Notes: generated by a model not told the origin, from the sequence alone. A stretch of 62,538 bases of DNA from Propionispora vibrioides (GCF_900110485.1 NZ_FODY01000010.1:1-62538); one strand, 5' to 3'; positions 42,223 through 51,063 are shown, numbered from the stretch's first letter. Made by a program: numbers and translations.

Positions 42223-42286
42223 GGTTAGCAGCCCCGTTGCTGTCTGGGGGAACCTGTAAAAAAGGAGTATGATCGGATTGGTCGAA
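42223..42286 (+). other. Structured leader of queT, possible preQ1-type element
   Basis: GGTT and AACC enclose AGCA-GCCCCGT-TGCT and a downstream GGGG that can pair with the loop CCCC, an H-type pseudoknot, followed by GTAAAAAAGGAG. queT genes are often under preQ1 riboswitches, but this leader does not match the preQ1-I or -II consensus closely enough to name it. Confidence 0.35.
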
Positions 42287-42328
42287 TAGGGGGAATGAAA
42301 TATTCTATTTATATGAGGAAGGATTATG

Positions 42329-42775
42329 ATGAATCAGAAAAAATTAATGAAGGCGGCTGTGATCGCCGCCATTTATGTAGTGCTTTCCGTGGTATTTCAG
42401 CCCATCTCCTATGGGGTCATCCAATTCCGGATTGCCGAGGCGCTTACTGTGCTGCCTATTTTATATGCCGAATCGGTATGGGGGCTGTTTGTCGGTTGCC
42501 TGCTGGCCAATATGATTGGCGGCGCCGGCGTGATGGATGTGGTCTTTGGCAGTCTGGCCACACTGGCGGCAGCCTGGCTGACCCGGCGCTTTAAAGACAG
42601 CAAGGCCGCCTATGTCTTCCCGGTGATCATTAATGCCGTCGTGGTCGGCGCTTATTTGGCTTATCTGTTTGCTATGCCCTATTGGTCGGTATTTGGTTCT
42701 GTCTTTATCGGCGAGGCGGTAGTCATTGGAACGCTGGGGGTTATTTTGATTAAAGCCGCACAAAGGATTCAGTAG
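42329..42775 (+). CDS. queT: QueT-family transporter (queuosine precursor ECF S component)
   Basis: 148 aa membrane protein with about five hydrophobic segments. IAAIYVVLSVVFQPISYGVIQFRIAEALTVLPIL is the QueT signature, and WGLFVGCLLANMIGG and VFGSLATLAAAWLTRR follow in order. It would take up a queuosine precursor (preQ0/preQ1) with the shared ECF module. AGGAAGGA precedes tandem ATGs at 42326/42329; the second gives better spacing. Confidence 0.88.
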   Translation: MNQKKLMKAAVIAAIYVVLSVVFQPISYGVIQFRIAEALTVLPILYAESVWGLFVGCLLANMIGGAGVMDVVFGSLATLAAAWLTRRFKDSKAAYVFPVIINAVVVGAYLAYLFAMPYWSVFGSVFIGEAVVIGTLGVILIKAAQRIQ

Positions 42776-42889
42776 TTTGCCGTTGATGAATCAAGCTATA
42801 TTGACTACAGCTTGAACAAATGATAAAATGTTTACTATATTTGTGTAGTCTAAACGGATAGCGTCCGGCCGCCAATTGTTGGCTGGAGC

Positions 42890-43005
42890 GAGCGGAATCG
42901 GGCAAACCTGTCGAAAGACAGGGACGCAAAGCTAAGGGTCTAAAACATTTTTGTTATGGCAGCCGGGTTGCAAAGTACGAGAACTTTGTAATTCGGCTGT
43001 TTTTG
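42890..43005 (+). ncRNA. c-di-GMP-I riboswitch, first of a tandem pair
   Basis: GGGCAAACCTGTC-GAAA-GACAGG, GGACGCAAAGC, GGGTCTAAAAC and GTTATGGCAGCC are all present, with the conserved G and intercalating A. The terminator's 5' arm (CAGCCGGGTTGCAAAG, 42960 onward) overlaps the aptamer's 3' strand and pairs with CTTTGTAATTCGGCTG before TTTTT. Aptamer folding would therefore exclude termination, making this an ON switch. Confidence 0.93.
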
Positions 43006-43149
43006 TCTGTTGCAGTAAATGTTTGTCACTGGAAGAATAAAAATCCTGTTGACGTAAATCGAAACAATTGATAGAATAACTAATGTATTTATTTTGAATA
43101 AATGGGTTCATCTAGGTGCTTAACCTGTTTGTTACATATTGGTAATGGT

Positions 43150-43266
43150 ATATATAGCGGGCAAACTTGTCGAAAGGCGGGGACGCAAAGCTCAGGGTCT
43201 AAAACATTTTTGTTATGACAGCCGAGTTGCAAAGTGCTAAGAACTTTGTAACTCGGCTGTTTTTTT
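43150..43266 (+). ncRNA. c-di-GMP-I riboswitch, second of a tandem pair
   Basis: GGGCAAACTTGTC-GAAA-GGCGGG, GGACGCAAAGC, GGGTCTAAAAC and GTTATGACAGCC. The terminator is CAGCCGAGTTGCAAAG / CTTTGTAACTCGGCTG followed by TTTTTTT. From GGGTCTAAAAC to the terminator it is nearly identical to the first copy, so it looks like a local duplication. Same overlap of aptamer and terminator, hence also an ON switch. It lies ~100 bp before pgaA. Confidence 0.93.
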
Positions 43267-43367
43267 GTTTTTGACAGTGCATTTTGCCGGTGATAGGTGG
43301 GAGGGATGGAAAAGACGCACTTCGATCGTGAAAGCGAAAGATAAAAGCTATTGTTAGGGGAGTGTAC

Positions 43368-45671
43368 ATGAGGATCAAGCGAGTATTGGCATTACTTACT
43401 TTAGTGTTTTTTTTAGGAAGTGCGGTGTGCTACACACCTGTTAGGGCAAAAGAGGAACCGTCACCAGCCACACTTGGGCAATCAGCTGAAATGTCATATA
43501 AGAACCGGGAAGCAGCACGGGAATATGCGGTTACCTTGGCAAGGGACGGGGAGTATCGGCCGGCGTTGGCGATACTGGAAAATTTGGCGGCTGACCGTGA
43601 GGCAGAAGAGGATATTGTATCCGATTATGCCGTCGTTGCAGCCTGGGCCGGAGAATATACAAAAGCGATTCAGTTGTATGAAGAACGAATAAAAACATTC
43701 CCGGCCATGCCTGATTATGTGAGAATCAATGTGGCCCAGGCATATTTTAAGACCGGACGCTTTAACGACGCCTGGCAGTTATATCATCAATCGGCCATGT
43801 CGGGAAATAAGAAAGCCCGCTTATGGGAAGCGGAAAGTCTGGTACATATGGAGCGTTTTGACGAAGCGGAGCGTATTTATTCGACCTTGCTGGAAGAACA
43901 ACCTGACAATTTAGCGGCTTACAGTGGCAAAGCTAATATATTACTGGCACGCGGTGATGCAGACGGAGCGGCTAAGCTAATAGAAACTGCCGTAGCTTTT
44001 GTTGACGGACAAAGCGATCCGGCATTAAAAGCTTCGTTGCTGGCGTTGCGTGGCGGGATGGCGGCTCAATTTATTAGACATGATGCATACCGGCAGGCTA
44101 TTGTACTGCTGCGGCCTGCAATCCGTGATAAAAGTGCGACTGTTCAGATGCAATGTGACTACGTGCTGGCATTATTTTTGTACGGTGATTATCAAACCGC
44201 GGTTAAAGCAGGGGAGCAATTATGGCCCAATTACCGGGAGATTCCTGCCTATGGGCGGCGCGCGTTGGCGGACTCTTATTTACGACTCAATCTGCCCAAA
44301 CAGGCCATAAGTATTTATTGCAGTATTCTGGAGCAGGGGGAAAGCTTGCCCAGCGATAGGCACAGCCTGGCTTATTCGTATATGTTGACCGGCTCCAAGG
44401 AAAAACAGGCGATGGCGTTGTATCAGGAACTTATCAATATGGCTGCAGAACAGGCCATGAGCATTACCGGGGATGCCGATTCATTTTTTACAATGGGGCG
44501 GTATGAGGCCGGAAAGAAGCTGTATCAAGCCATAATCCATGCCTATCCTGATTGTGCGGCGTTTCGCCAGCAGTTTGCTGCGATACTTTATCGCCAGGGG
44601 CTGATCAGAGAAGCTTACGGACAATATCTGTCGTTGGCTGCTTTGCCGGGTACACAGCCTGCTGCCAATAGTGGTATTGTTAATACGGCTGTGCTGGGAG
44701 GCGATTATTATTCTGCCAGGCTGGCCGCAGCAGGATTGGACAAGTATAGTGCAAATCCAATAGCGGCTCAGGCGCTGAGGACCTTTGAAGGACGTTGGCA
44801 GGGCAGTCTGGCAGTTAACGCTACCGGTAGCAGCGATTATAAGGGAAATAAGGATCATGGCATACAATTGACCGGCGAACAGCGGGTGACAGACCGGGTA
44901 GATATATTGGCAGGAATCGGCAGTACGTGGATTTCTGACGGCCAGGGAGAAACCGTATTAAGAACAAACTCTGTTGGCGGACGATACACCGATATGAAAC
45001 ACATGGTACAGTTGTGGCTGGATCAGGGCCGTAGTCACGGCAGGATGGATGGGTATCGCCTGACCACGAGTCGCTATTTTGGTGAACAAAGCAGAGTTGA
45101 TTTTAATATAAGCCGTACACCGGTAATGGATGCGGAGGCGTTGCCCGGTCATATGATGACGACAGAGTATCAGCTGGCGTATAACCGGCAAATTGGACGC
45201 AAAGACAATCTGTCTGTCATGATGGCAACCGCAAATTATCCGGACAGCAACCGGCGGCGCGATATAAACCTGGACTGGGACCATGTGATGGTTGATACCG
45301 GAGCAAAACAACTGTCTTGGTTTGGTTATGCCGACAGAACAGGCTTTAAAAAACAGATGATTGATGGGTTGGAGCCGGTTTACGAAAGTCCCCGTTGCCG
45401 GGAAGCCTATGGTCTTGGCCTTCGTCAGCGTTGGAATTTTACCAAGCATTATTGGGAAACTTCCTTTGAGATAGGAGTGGGACGTGATCAGCCGGAGCCG
45501 ATGGATACCAGTTCTTCACTTCGGGCCGAGTATGGTTATCATATTTCCCGTAATCAGGCACTTGCTGTTAGTGTGGACTATGGATTGCGTACTGGTTATT
45601 CAACTGGGACGGGCGGAAAACCGCAGTTTTCTGACCGCCAATACAATGTGAGCTACCAGCTTTCCTGGTAG
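43368..45671 (+). CDS. pgaA: PgaA-like poly-β-1,6-GlcNAc outer-membrane export porin
   Basis: 767 aa. Signal peptide (MRIKRVLALLTLVFFLGSAV, cleavage near VRAKE ~30), then about ten TPR-like helical hairpins to ~residue 470 (ALAILENLAADRE, AIQLYEERIK, GRFNDAWQLYHQSAMSG, AEVIYSTLLEEQP-type), then a β-barrel of ~290 residues ending in SYQLSW with a terminal aromatic. That is PgaA architecture. It would guide partly deacetylated PNAG across the outer membrane. The start is ATG 43368, GGGGAG 6 bp upstream. First gene of the operon behind tandem riboswitches. Confidence 0.88.
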   Translation: MRIKRVLALLTLVFFLGSAVCYTPVRAKEEPSPATLGQSAEMSYKNREAAREYAVTLARDGEYRPALAILENLAADREAEEDIVSDYAVVAAWAGEYTKAIQLYEERIKTFPAMPDYVRINVAQAYFKTGRFNDAWQLYHQSAMSGNKKARLWEAESLVHMERFDEAERIYSTLLEEQPDNLAAYSGKANILLARGDADGAAKLIETAVAFVDGQSDPALKASLLALRGGMAAQFIRHDAYRQAIVLLRPAIRDKSATVQMQCDYVLALFLYGDYQTAVKAGEQLWPNYREIPAYGRRALADSYLRLNLPKQAISIYCSILEQGESLPSDRHSLAYSYMLTGSKEKQAMALYQELINMAAEQAMSITGDADSFFTMGRYEAGKKLYQAIIHAYPDCAAFRQQFAAILYRQGLIREAYGQYLSLAALPGTQPAANSGIVNTAVLGGDYYSARLAAAGLDKYSANPIAAQALRTFEGRWQGSLAVNATGSSDYKGNKDHGIQLTGEQRVTDRVDILAGIGSTWISDGQGETVLRTNSVGGRYTDMKHMVQLWLDQGRSHGRMDGYRLTTSRYFGEQSRVDFNISRTPVMDAEALPGHMMTTEYQLAYNRQIGRKDNLSVMMATANYPDSNRRRDINLDWDHVMVDTGAKQLSWFGYADRTGFKKQMIDGLEPVYESPRCREAYGLGLRQRWNFTKHYWETSFEIGVGRDQPEPMDTSSSLRAEYGYHISRNQALAVSVDYGLRTGYSTGTGGKPQFSDRQYNVSYQLSW

Positions 45672-45683
45672 ACAGGGGGAGTC

Positions 45684-47549
45684 ATGGCTATTATGAATAA
45701 AAAAATTGTTGGTGCCCTTGTTTTTTGTATGCTAATTCTGTTGATCTGCTCTCCTTCCCTGGCTAATGCCAAGGAGGTTCTTGTATTGTGCTATCATAAT
45801 GTAACCGATCAACCGGGGCAGGATATATATGCTGTAACACCGGCAAATTTAAAAAGTCATTTGACGTATTTAAAAGAACAGGGGTATACGCCGATCTCAC
45901 TTAAAGAATATATTGCTGCCAGCCAAACTGGTGCCGCATTACCGGATAAGTCCGTGCTGCTCACGTTCGATGACGGGTATCAGTCGGTGTATACCAAGGT
46001 GTTTCCGTTGTTGAAAGAATATCGTTATCCTGGAATGATAGCCATTGTTACTTCCTGGCTGGATTATGCGCCGGCTGAACTCGGACCGCTGGTAACCTGG
46101 CAGCAAATAAGGGAAATGGAGAATTCCGGCTTAATTGACGTAGCTTCTCACTCCCATGACATGCATCGATTTACTGTGGTTACACCTCAGGGCGATCGTG
46201 GTCCGTTATTAAGCAGGCTGCAATATAAAAACGGCCGATATGAGACGATTGCCGAGCAGCGTGAGCGGGTAAGGCGGGATTTACATGAATCCCAGGCTGT
46301 TTTTAACAAGGAATTGGGCCATACGGTGCAAGCCGTGGTCTGGCCTTATGGAGCCTATACGCCATTTGCCGTCACAGATGCCCTGCAAGAGGGTTTTGAA
46401 GCTTGCTTTACCTTAAATGATGGAGTAAACCATCCGGGAGAACAGGCCCTGCAGGCAGCTAACCGCCTGATTATAACAGGTAATCCGTCGAAAGAGCATT
46501 TTGCCAGTTTACTCAAGGCCAATAGTGAAGCGGCCAAGGTCCCGGTTAAAGCAATACAACTGGACTTAGATATGATTTATGATCCCGGCAGTGCGGTTCA
46601 AACAGAAGAAAATCTGAATCTGGCGATAGAACGGATTCGCAGTTCAGGGGCAAATACCATTTATTTGCAGTCTTTTAGTGATGAGGACGGATCGGGTAAT
46701 AGTAAGAGTGTCTATTTTTATACGAAAGAGGCACCGGTCAAGGCTGACTTATTTTCTCACGTAATTGGCCGGCTGCGGGAAGAGGGAAGGTTTAGTATTT
46801 ATGCGTGGTTTCCTACGTTGGCGGCCCAATGGCTGCTGGAAGACTCGCCGCAAGATGCCGTTGTAGCTTATGATGAAAAAAACAAGGGCTGGTACCGGCG
46901 GGCGACTCCCTTCAGTTCCCGGGTGAGTGACCGGCTCAGCGCCCTGGTTGCCGATCTGGCAGCTTATAATGATATCAATGGCATTTTATTTCAGGATGAC
47001 GTATATTTAAACGATTTTGAGGATTTTTCACCTGCTGCGCGTCAGGTGTTTAAAGAACAGACCGGGTTTGAGCTGTCGCCGCAATTGCTCAAGGAAAGAC
47101 CGGAACTAAACGAACGGTGGGTTCGTTTGAAAACGGACAGGTTAACCGGGCTGACGGTAAAGCTTTGGGAAACAGCCGGGAACTACCGTTCTAACCTTGG
47201 CAGTGCCCGCAATATATATCCCATTGTGATTACCAGTCCGGCGGCCGAAGAATGGCTGGGGCAGAATTACGAACAATATCTTAAGACATATACCTATACG
47301 GTAATCATGGCCTATCCTTACTTGGAAAAGGCTTATCAAAATCCGGACGGCTGGTTGGAGAACCTGGCGACGGCTGCTTTGAGTAACCGGGAAAATGCCC
47401 AAAAGACAGTGTTTAAGCTGCAGACTTATGACTGGAATAAAAAACACTGGTTGAGCGAAGCCGAAATACGCAGACAGACTGAAGTTCTCAGAAAAAAGGG
47501 TGTTATTCATATAGCTTATTATCCGGAAAACGTGTATTCCGAGCAATAA
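45684..47549 (+). CDS. pgaB: PgaB-like poly-β-1,6-GlcNAc N-deacetylase
   Basis: 621 aa. N-terminal hydrophobic signal/anchor (KIVGALVFCMLILLICSPSLANA). The NodB-type deacetylase domain (~30-270) has LCYHNV, LTFDDGYQSVYTKVFPLLKE, ASHSHDMHRF and VVWPYGAYTP; the C-terminal GHL13-like domain (~290-620) follows (IQLDLDMIYDPG, DDVYLNDFEDFS). It deacetylates PNAG in the periplasm, needed for export through PgaA. It begins 12 bp after pgaA. Confidence 0.92.
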   Translation: MAIMNKKIVGALVFCMLILLICSPSLANAKEVLVLCYHNVTDQPGQDIYAVTPANLKSHLTYLKEQGYTPISLKEYIAASQTGAALPDKSVLLTFDDGYQSVYTKVFPLLKEYRYPGMIAIVTSWLDYAPAELGPLVTWQQIREMENSGLIDVASHSHDMHRFTVVTPQGDRGPLLSRLQYKNGRYETIAEQRERVRRDLHESQAVFNKELGHTVQAVVWPYGAYTPFAVTDALQEGFEACFTLNDGVNHPGEQALQAANRLIITGNPSKEHFASLLKANSEAAKVPVKAIQLDLDMIYDPGSAVQTEENLNLAIERIRSSGANTIYLQSFSDEDGSGNSKSVYFYTKEAPVKADLFSHVIGRLREEGRFSIYAWFPTLAAQWLLEDSPQDAVVAYDEKNKGWYRRATPFSSRVSDRLSALVADLAAYNDINGILFQDDVYLNDFEDFSPAARQVFKEQTGFELSPQLLKERPELNERWVRLKTDRLTGLTVKLWETAGNYRSNLGSARNIYPIVITSPAAEEWLGQNYEQYLKTYTYTVIMAYPYLEKAYQNPDGWLENLATAALSNRENAQKTVFKLQTYDWNKKHWLSEAEIRRQTEVLRKKGVIHIAYYPENVYSEQ

Positions 47550-47668
47550 ATAAGCTGTTTTGCTGGCACTTCTGCCAGAACTATAGTTGCTATGAGTAGA
47601 TAAGAATGCAGTTCTTTCCTCAACTGGTTTTATAGGTTGTGGCAGAATAAAAATTCGTGAGGTGAAAC

Positions 47669-48919
47669 ATGCTGGATTCCTATAGTTTACTGGAATTTTT
47701 AGAGGATTATGTTTTTTACTATCCGCTGGCTATGAGTATTATCTGGATGATTGGCGCGTCATACTTCTATATGCGGCGGGAGCAAGGCCGGAAAACGCTG
47801 CCGGAATTGGAAGAATATCCGCTGGTTTCCGTGCTGGTGCCCGCACGCAATGAAGAGAAAGCAATCGGCAGCACCTTAAAAGCAGTGCTGGCCTCTTCGT
47901 ATCCCCATCTGGAAGTGATAGCTATTGATGATGCCAGCACGGACAGTACCGCAATGATTTTACAGCAGATAGAGTCGGAAGAGGCCAACGTTCGGGTGTT
48001 GATGTTGGATAAAAATATGGGTAAGCCCTACGCGCTGCGTTGCGGCGCCCTGGCCAGTAAAGGTGATATTTTACTCTGCATTGATGCGGATGCTTATCTT
48101 GATCCCTATGCGCTGCACTGGATTGTAGCGCATTTCATCAATGGCCCCCGAGTTGGGGCTGTGACCGGCAATCCCCGGGTTCGCAACAGGACCTCCTTGT
48201 TAGCTAAAATACAGGTTGGCGAGTATTCGTCCATCATCGGCATGATCAAGCGGACGCAGCGAATTTTGGGCAAAGTGCTGACCGTATCCGGTGTCATCGC
48301 CGCATTTCGCAAGCAGGCTGTTTTGGATGTAGGACTATGGGATACCGATATGATTACAGACGACATAAATATTACCTGGAAGTTGGAAAAACGTTTCTGG
48401 GACATTCGCTATGAACCCAATGCGTTATGCTGGATTCTGGTACCGGAGTCTTTTCGGGGTTTATGGAAACAGCGTGTTAGATGGGCTCAGGGTGGTGTGG
48501 AGGTTATCCGCCGTCACCGCGATATATGGAAGAGCTGGAAGCAGAGACGGCTATGGCCGGTTTATCTCGAATATGTACTGTCGGTTATTTGGTCGTACAC
48601 TTATGTTATTTTCGGCTGCATTTGGCTGATTAATCTGGTATATCCGACCGGTTGGCCGGAAGTGCATGTCTTGCCGGAATGGAAGGGTTCCCTGCTGGCA
48701 TTTGTGTGCCTGGTCCAATTTCTTGTCGGGTTAAGTCTTGATAAAAAATATGAGCGGCATATTCCCGGCTATTTATTTTGGGTTATCTGGTATCCCTTCG
48801 CCTATTGGCTGTTGATGGCCCTGGCTACCGTGTATGCAACGCCCCGGGCGCTTTTTCGGAAAATGGGAAAGCCCGCCGTATGGACAAGTCCCGACAGAGG
48901 ATTATTTACCAAATTATAA
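47669..48919 (+). CDS. pgaC: PgaC-like processive β-1,6-GlcNAc synthase (GT2)
   Basis: 416 aa. One N-terminal TM (~18-36), a GT2 catalytic domain with VSVLVPARNEEKAIGSTL, IDDASTDSTA, CIDADAYLDP, TDDINITWKLE and QRVRWAQGG (the QxxRW motif of processive synthases), and three or so C-terminal TMs. It polymerises UDP-GlcNAc on the cytosolic face. In E. coli c-di-GMP binds the PgaC/PgaD pair. GTGAGGTG precedes ATG. 119 bp separates it from pgaB with no terminator. Confidence 0.92.
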   Translation: MLDSYSLLEFLEDYVFYYPLAMSIIWMIGASYFYMRREQGRKTLPELEEYPLVSVLVPARNEEKAIGSTLKAVLASSYPHLEVIAIDDASTDSTAMILQQIESEEANVRVLMLDKNMGKPYALRCGALASKGDILLCIDADAYLDPYALHWIVAHFINGPRVGAVTGNPRVRNRTSLLAKIQVGEYSSIIGMIKRTQRILGKVLTVSGVIAAFRKQAVLDVGLWDTDMITDDINITWKLEKRFWDIRYEPNALCWILVPESFRGLWKQRVRWAQGGVEVIRRHRDIWKSWKQRRLWPVYLEYVLSVIWSYTYVIFGCIWLINLVYPTGWPEVHVLPEWKGSLLAFVCLVQFLVGLSLDKKYERHIPGYLFWVIWYPFAYWLLMALATVYATPRALFRKMGKPAVWTSPDRGLFTKL

Positions 48920-48948
48920 ATTCTTGCAAACGAGAGGAGAGAGTGTAG

Positions 48949-49653
48949 TTGCAAAGAAACGAACGGTGGTATCAGTTTCTTGCCGGTAAGACCGTTGCTA
49001 TTGCTGCCGGTTGTCTGATTGTGGCGACGGCCGTATATTTTGGTTACCGGTCTTCCTATATCAGGTTTCCCGAGCCATTATCGGTAAACAATATACTGGT
49101 ATTTGCCTTTTTGTTTGTACTGGCCGCACTAATCGCGGGACTGCTGTTTCGTAATATAGTACAAATGGTTTTCTTGTCCCGGTTGTTAAAAAAGGAGGTA
49201 CTGTCAGCCGGTCCTGATTTGGTGATTAACCAATCTGTTTTGCAAAAACCGGTTGTTCGCGGTCTGGAAATTCTGGTGTCGGTTTCGGTATGGGGACTTT
49301 TTCTATATTTTTTTCAGTCCTTTTTTACGGCAGTTAGCTGGATTTTAGGAGGAAGGCTATTATATGGCGATTTGTTATCTCCTTCAATGATTGAGGGGAC
49401 TGAAACCATACTGTTGATTTCCTTTCTATTTGCTTTAGCTATGTTTCTGGTCATGTTCAGTTGGTCCCAATGGAATTATTGGCGATTTGGACGGCTGGAA
49501 CGCCGCAAACCCCGTCCTCCTGTGCCATGCTCGGTAATTGCCGCTCAATACGGCATTTCGGAAAGAACAGTGCATAAGGCTGCCGCTGTGAAGGTGGCAA
49601 GAATATTGACACAGGAGGTTGGTTTGGACTTGGAGGTAATAAAAGAAATGTAA
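48949..49653 (+). CDS. pgaD: PgaD-like subunit with extra N-terminal membrane domain
   Basis: 234 aa, longer than the ~140 aa usual for PgaD. The C-terminal part (~80-190) has the PgaD pattern: LVINQSVLQKPVVRGLEILVSVSVWGLFLYFF, a second TM (LLISFLFALAMFLVMFSWSQWNYWRFG) and RLERRKPRPPV. An extra ~75-residue N-terminal segment adds two TMs. The tail has a YGISERTVHKA helix-turn-helix-like stretch. Start is TTG at 48949 behind GGAGAG. It follows pgaC by 29 bp. A c-di-GMP-dependent activator role is inferred from E. coli. Confidence 0.8.
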   Translation: MQRNERWYQFLAGKTVAIAAGCLIVATAVYFGYRSSYIRFPEPLSVNNILVFAFLFVLAALIAGLLFRNIVQMVFLSRLLKKEVLSAGPDLVINQSVLQKPVVRGLEILVSVSVWGLFLYFFQSFFTAVSWILGGRLLYGDLLSPSMIEGTETILLISFLFALAMFLVMFSWSQWNYWRFGRLERRKPRPPVPCSVIAAQYGISERTVHKAAAVKVARILTQEVGLDLEVIKEM

Positions 49654-49676
49654 CTCTCACTTAGACAAATACCCTA

Positions 49677-50552
49677 TCAGCCGTTAACAATCTTGCCGCC
49701 GTTGCAGTGGAGAATCTGGCCGGACATGTAGGCGGAATCGGCAGAAGCTAAAAAGACATAGCAGGGAGCTACCTCAAAGGGCTGACCGGCATGCTGCATC
49801 GGTGTATCTTGACCGAACTGGGCGATATCCTCGTCAGAAAAGGAAGCGGGAATTAGCGGGGTCCAAATGGGGCCGGGTGCCACTCCGTTAACGCGGATGC
49901 CTTGCTTGATAAGTGCCAGCGACAGGGAGCGGGTAAAGGCCACAATTGCGCCTTTAGTGGCTGAATAATCGATAAGCTTCTCGTTGCCGGCATAGGCGGT
50001 GACCGAGGCCGTGTTGATTATGGCAGCACCTGCTTTCAGGTAAGCCAGAGCGGCCTTTGTCAAATAGAAGCAGGAAAAAATATTCGTCCGGAAGGTTTTT
50101 TCCAATTGGGCGGCGGTGATGTTTGGCAGGGTGGTTTGCACATGCTGCTCACCGGCGTTGTTCACCAGAAGATCCAATTGGCCCAGTTTTTTTACTGTCT
50201 GATCGACGGCTTGCCGGCAAAAGGCCTCATCGCCGATATCGCCGGACAATAACAGGCAGCGCCGTCCGGTTTTTTCCACGTACTCTTTTGTCTCCTTGGC
50301 ATCGGCGTCTTCATTTAGGTAAGCGATAGCCACATCAGCCCCTTCTTTGGCGAAAGCGATAGCTACGGCCCGGCCGATGCCGCTGTCGCCGCCACTGATA
50401 AGGGCGACTTTGCCTGTCAGTTTACCGCCGGGCTGGTAATTGGCATCGTCAAAAACGGGACGGGGTTTCATTTGTGATTCGATGCCGGGCTGCTGCGCCT
50501 GATGCTGGGGCGGAAAAGCCGGCTGGCTGTTTGTATTTTGCTGTTGACTCAT
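49677..50552 (-). CDS. Short-chain dehydrogenase/reductase (YhdF/YhxC-like)
   Basis: 291 aa. KVALISGGDSGIGRAVAIAFAKEGADV is the NAD(P) site, LLVNNAGEQHVQ follows, and NTASVTAYAGNEKLIDYSATKGAIVAFT holds the Ser-Tyr-Lys catalytic set. The Gln/Pro-rich N-terminal ~40 residues before GKLTGKVA are typical of the general-stress SDR group (YhdF, YhxC, YgfF-like). The substrate is unknown. The start is set at 50552 (AAGGAGG upstream); the longest frame to 50702 overlaps the divergent gene. Confidence 0.9.
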   Translation of the reverse strand: MSQQQNTNSQPAFPPQHQAQQPGIESQMKPRPVFDDANYQPGGKLTGKVALISGGDSGIGRAVAIAFAKEGADVAIAYLNEDADAKETKEYVEKTGRRCLLLSGDIGDEAFCRQAVDQTVKKLGQLDLLVNNAGEQHVQTTLPNITAAQLEKTFRTNIFSCFYLTKAALAYLKAGAAIINTASVTAYAGNEKLIDYSATKGAIVAFTRSLSLALIKQGIRVNGVAPGPIWTPLIPASFSDEDIAQFGQDTPMQHAGQPFEVAPCYVFLASADSAYMSGQILHCNGGKIVNG

Positions 50553-50691
50553 AATGGCCTCCTTGGAAAGTAATATAGTAGAAGTTTTTCCTGTTCGTCC
50601 TATTGTCATGCGCTGTGCTATTGGCAGCAACCGGCGATAACTGGTATAATGTGGAGGATGAGAGTTAGTTTTCCGAGGGGGCGGCTGTTGT

Positions 50692-51060
50692 ATGAGAAGC
50701 ATTCACTTGTCGCAGGGAAGTGGCCGGACCAAGGTAAATCTGGTATGTGACCGGATGGGAGATAGTCTGGTAGTGCGAATCTTTAATGAAAACGAACACA
50801 TTGGCGCTGTAGCGTTCGGCGAGTATGATCATGTTCGGGAGCGGGCCTCGGGGTCACTGATTAACCGGCTGGGACATAAGGACGATGTGATTGCCTTGCC
50901 GATGGCCCATAAAATTGCCCGCAAAACGAAAAAACCGGTTTGTGTCATTGCCGGCGTTCATTTGGATGATATTACCCCGGAAGAGATTACCGTGCTTACC
51001 GACTACTATGAGGCTATGGTGGATAAACTGTTAGCCCGCCTAGAAGCGGGGATGGCCTAA
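50692..51060 (+). CDS. LpdD-like (PAC4-fold) protein
   Basis: 122 aa. SIHLSQGSGRTKVNLVCDRMGDSLVVRIFNENEHIGAVAFGEYDH, SVINRLGHKDDVIA-type (ASGSLINRLGHKDDVIALP) and KKPVCVIAGVHLDDIT match the family of LpdD, the proposed chaperone for prenylated-FMN decarboxylase, and related PAC4-like proteins. No UbiD-type decarboxylase or UbiX is in this window, so a partner must lie elsewhere. It ends 4 bp before a foldback element. Confidence 0.7.
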   Translation: MRSIHLSQGSGRTKVNLVCDRMGDSLVVRIFNENEHIGAVAFGEYDHVRERASGSLINRLGHKDDVIALPMAHKIARKTKKPVCVIAGVHLDDITPEEITVLTDYYEAMVDKLLARLEAGMA

Positions 51061-51063
51061 TAT

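Noticed and set aside
42295-42594. 99-codon ORF overlapping queT
   Set aside because: It is a frame shadow: basic, cysteine-rich, not family-like, and queT has a clear family match in the other frame.
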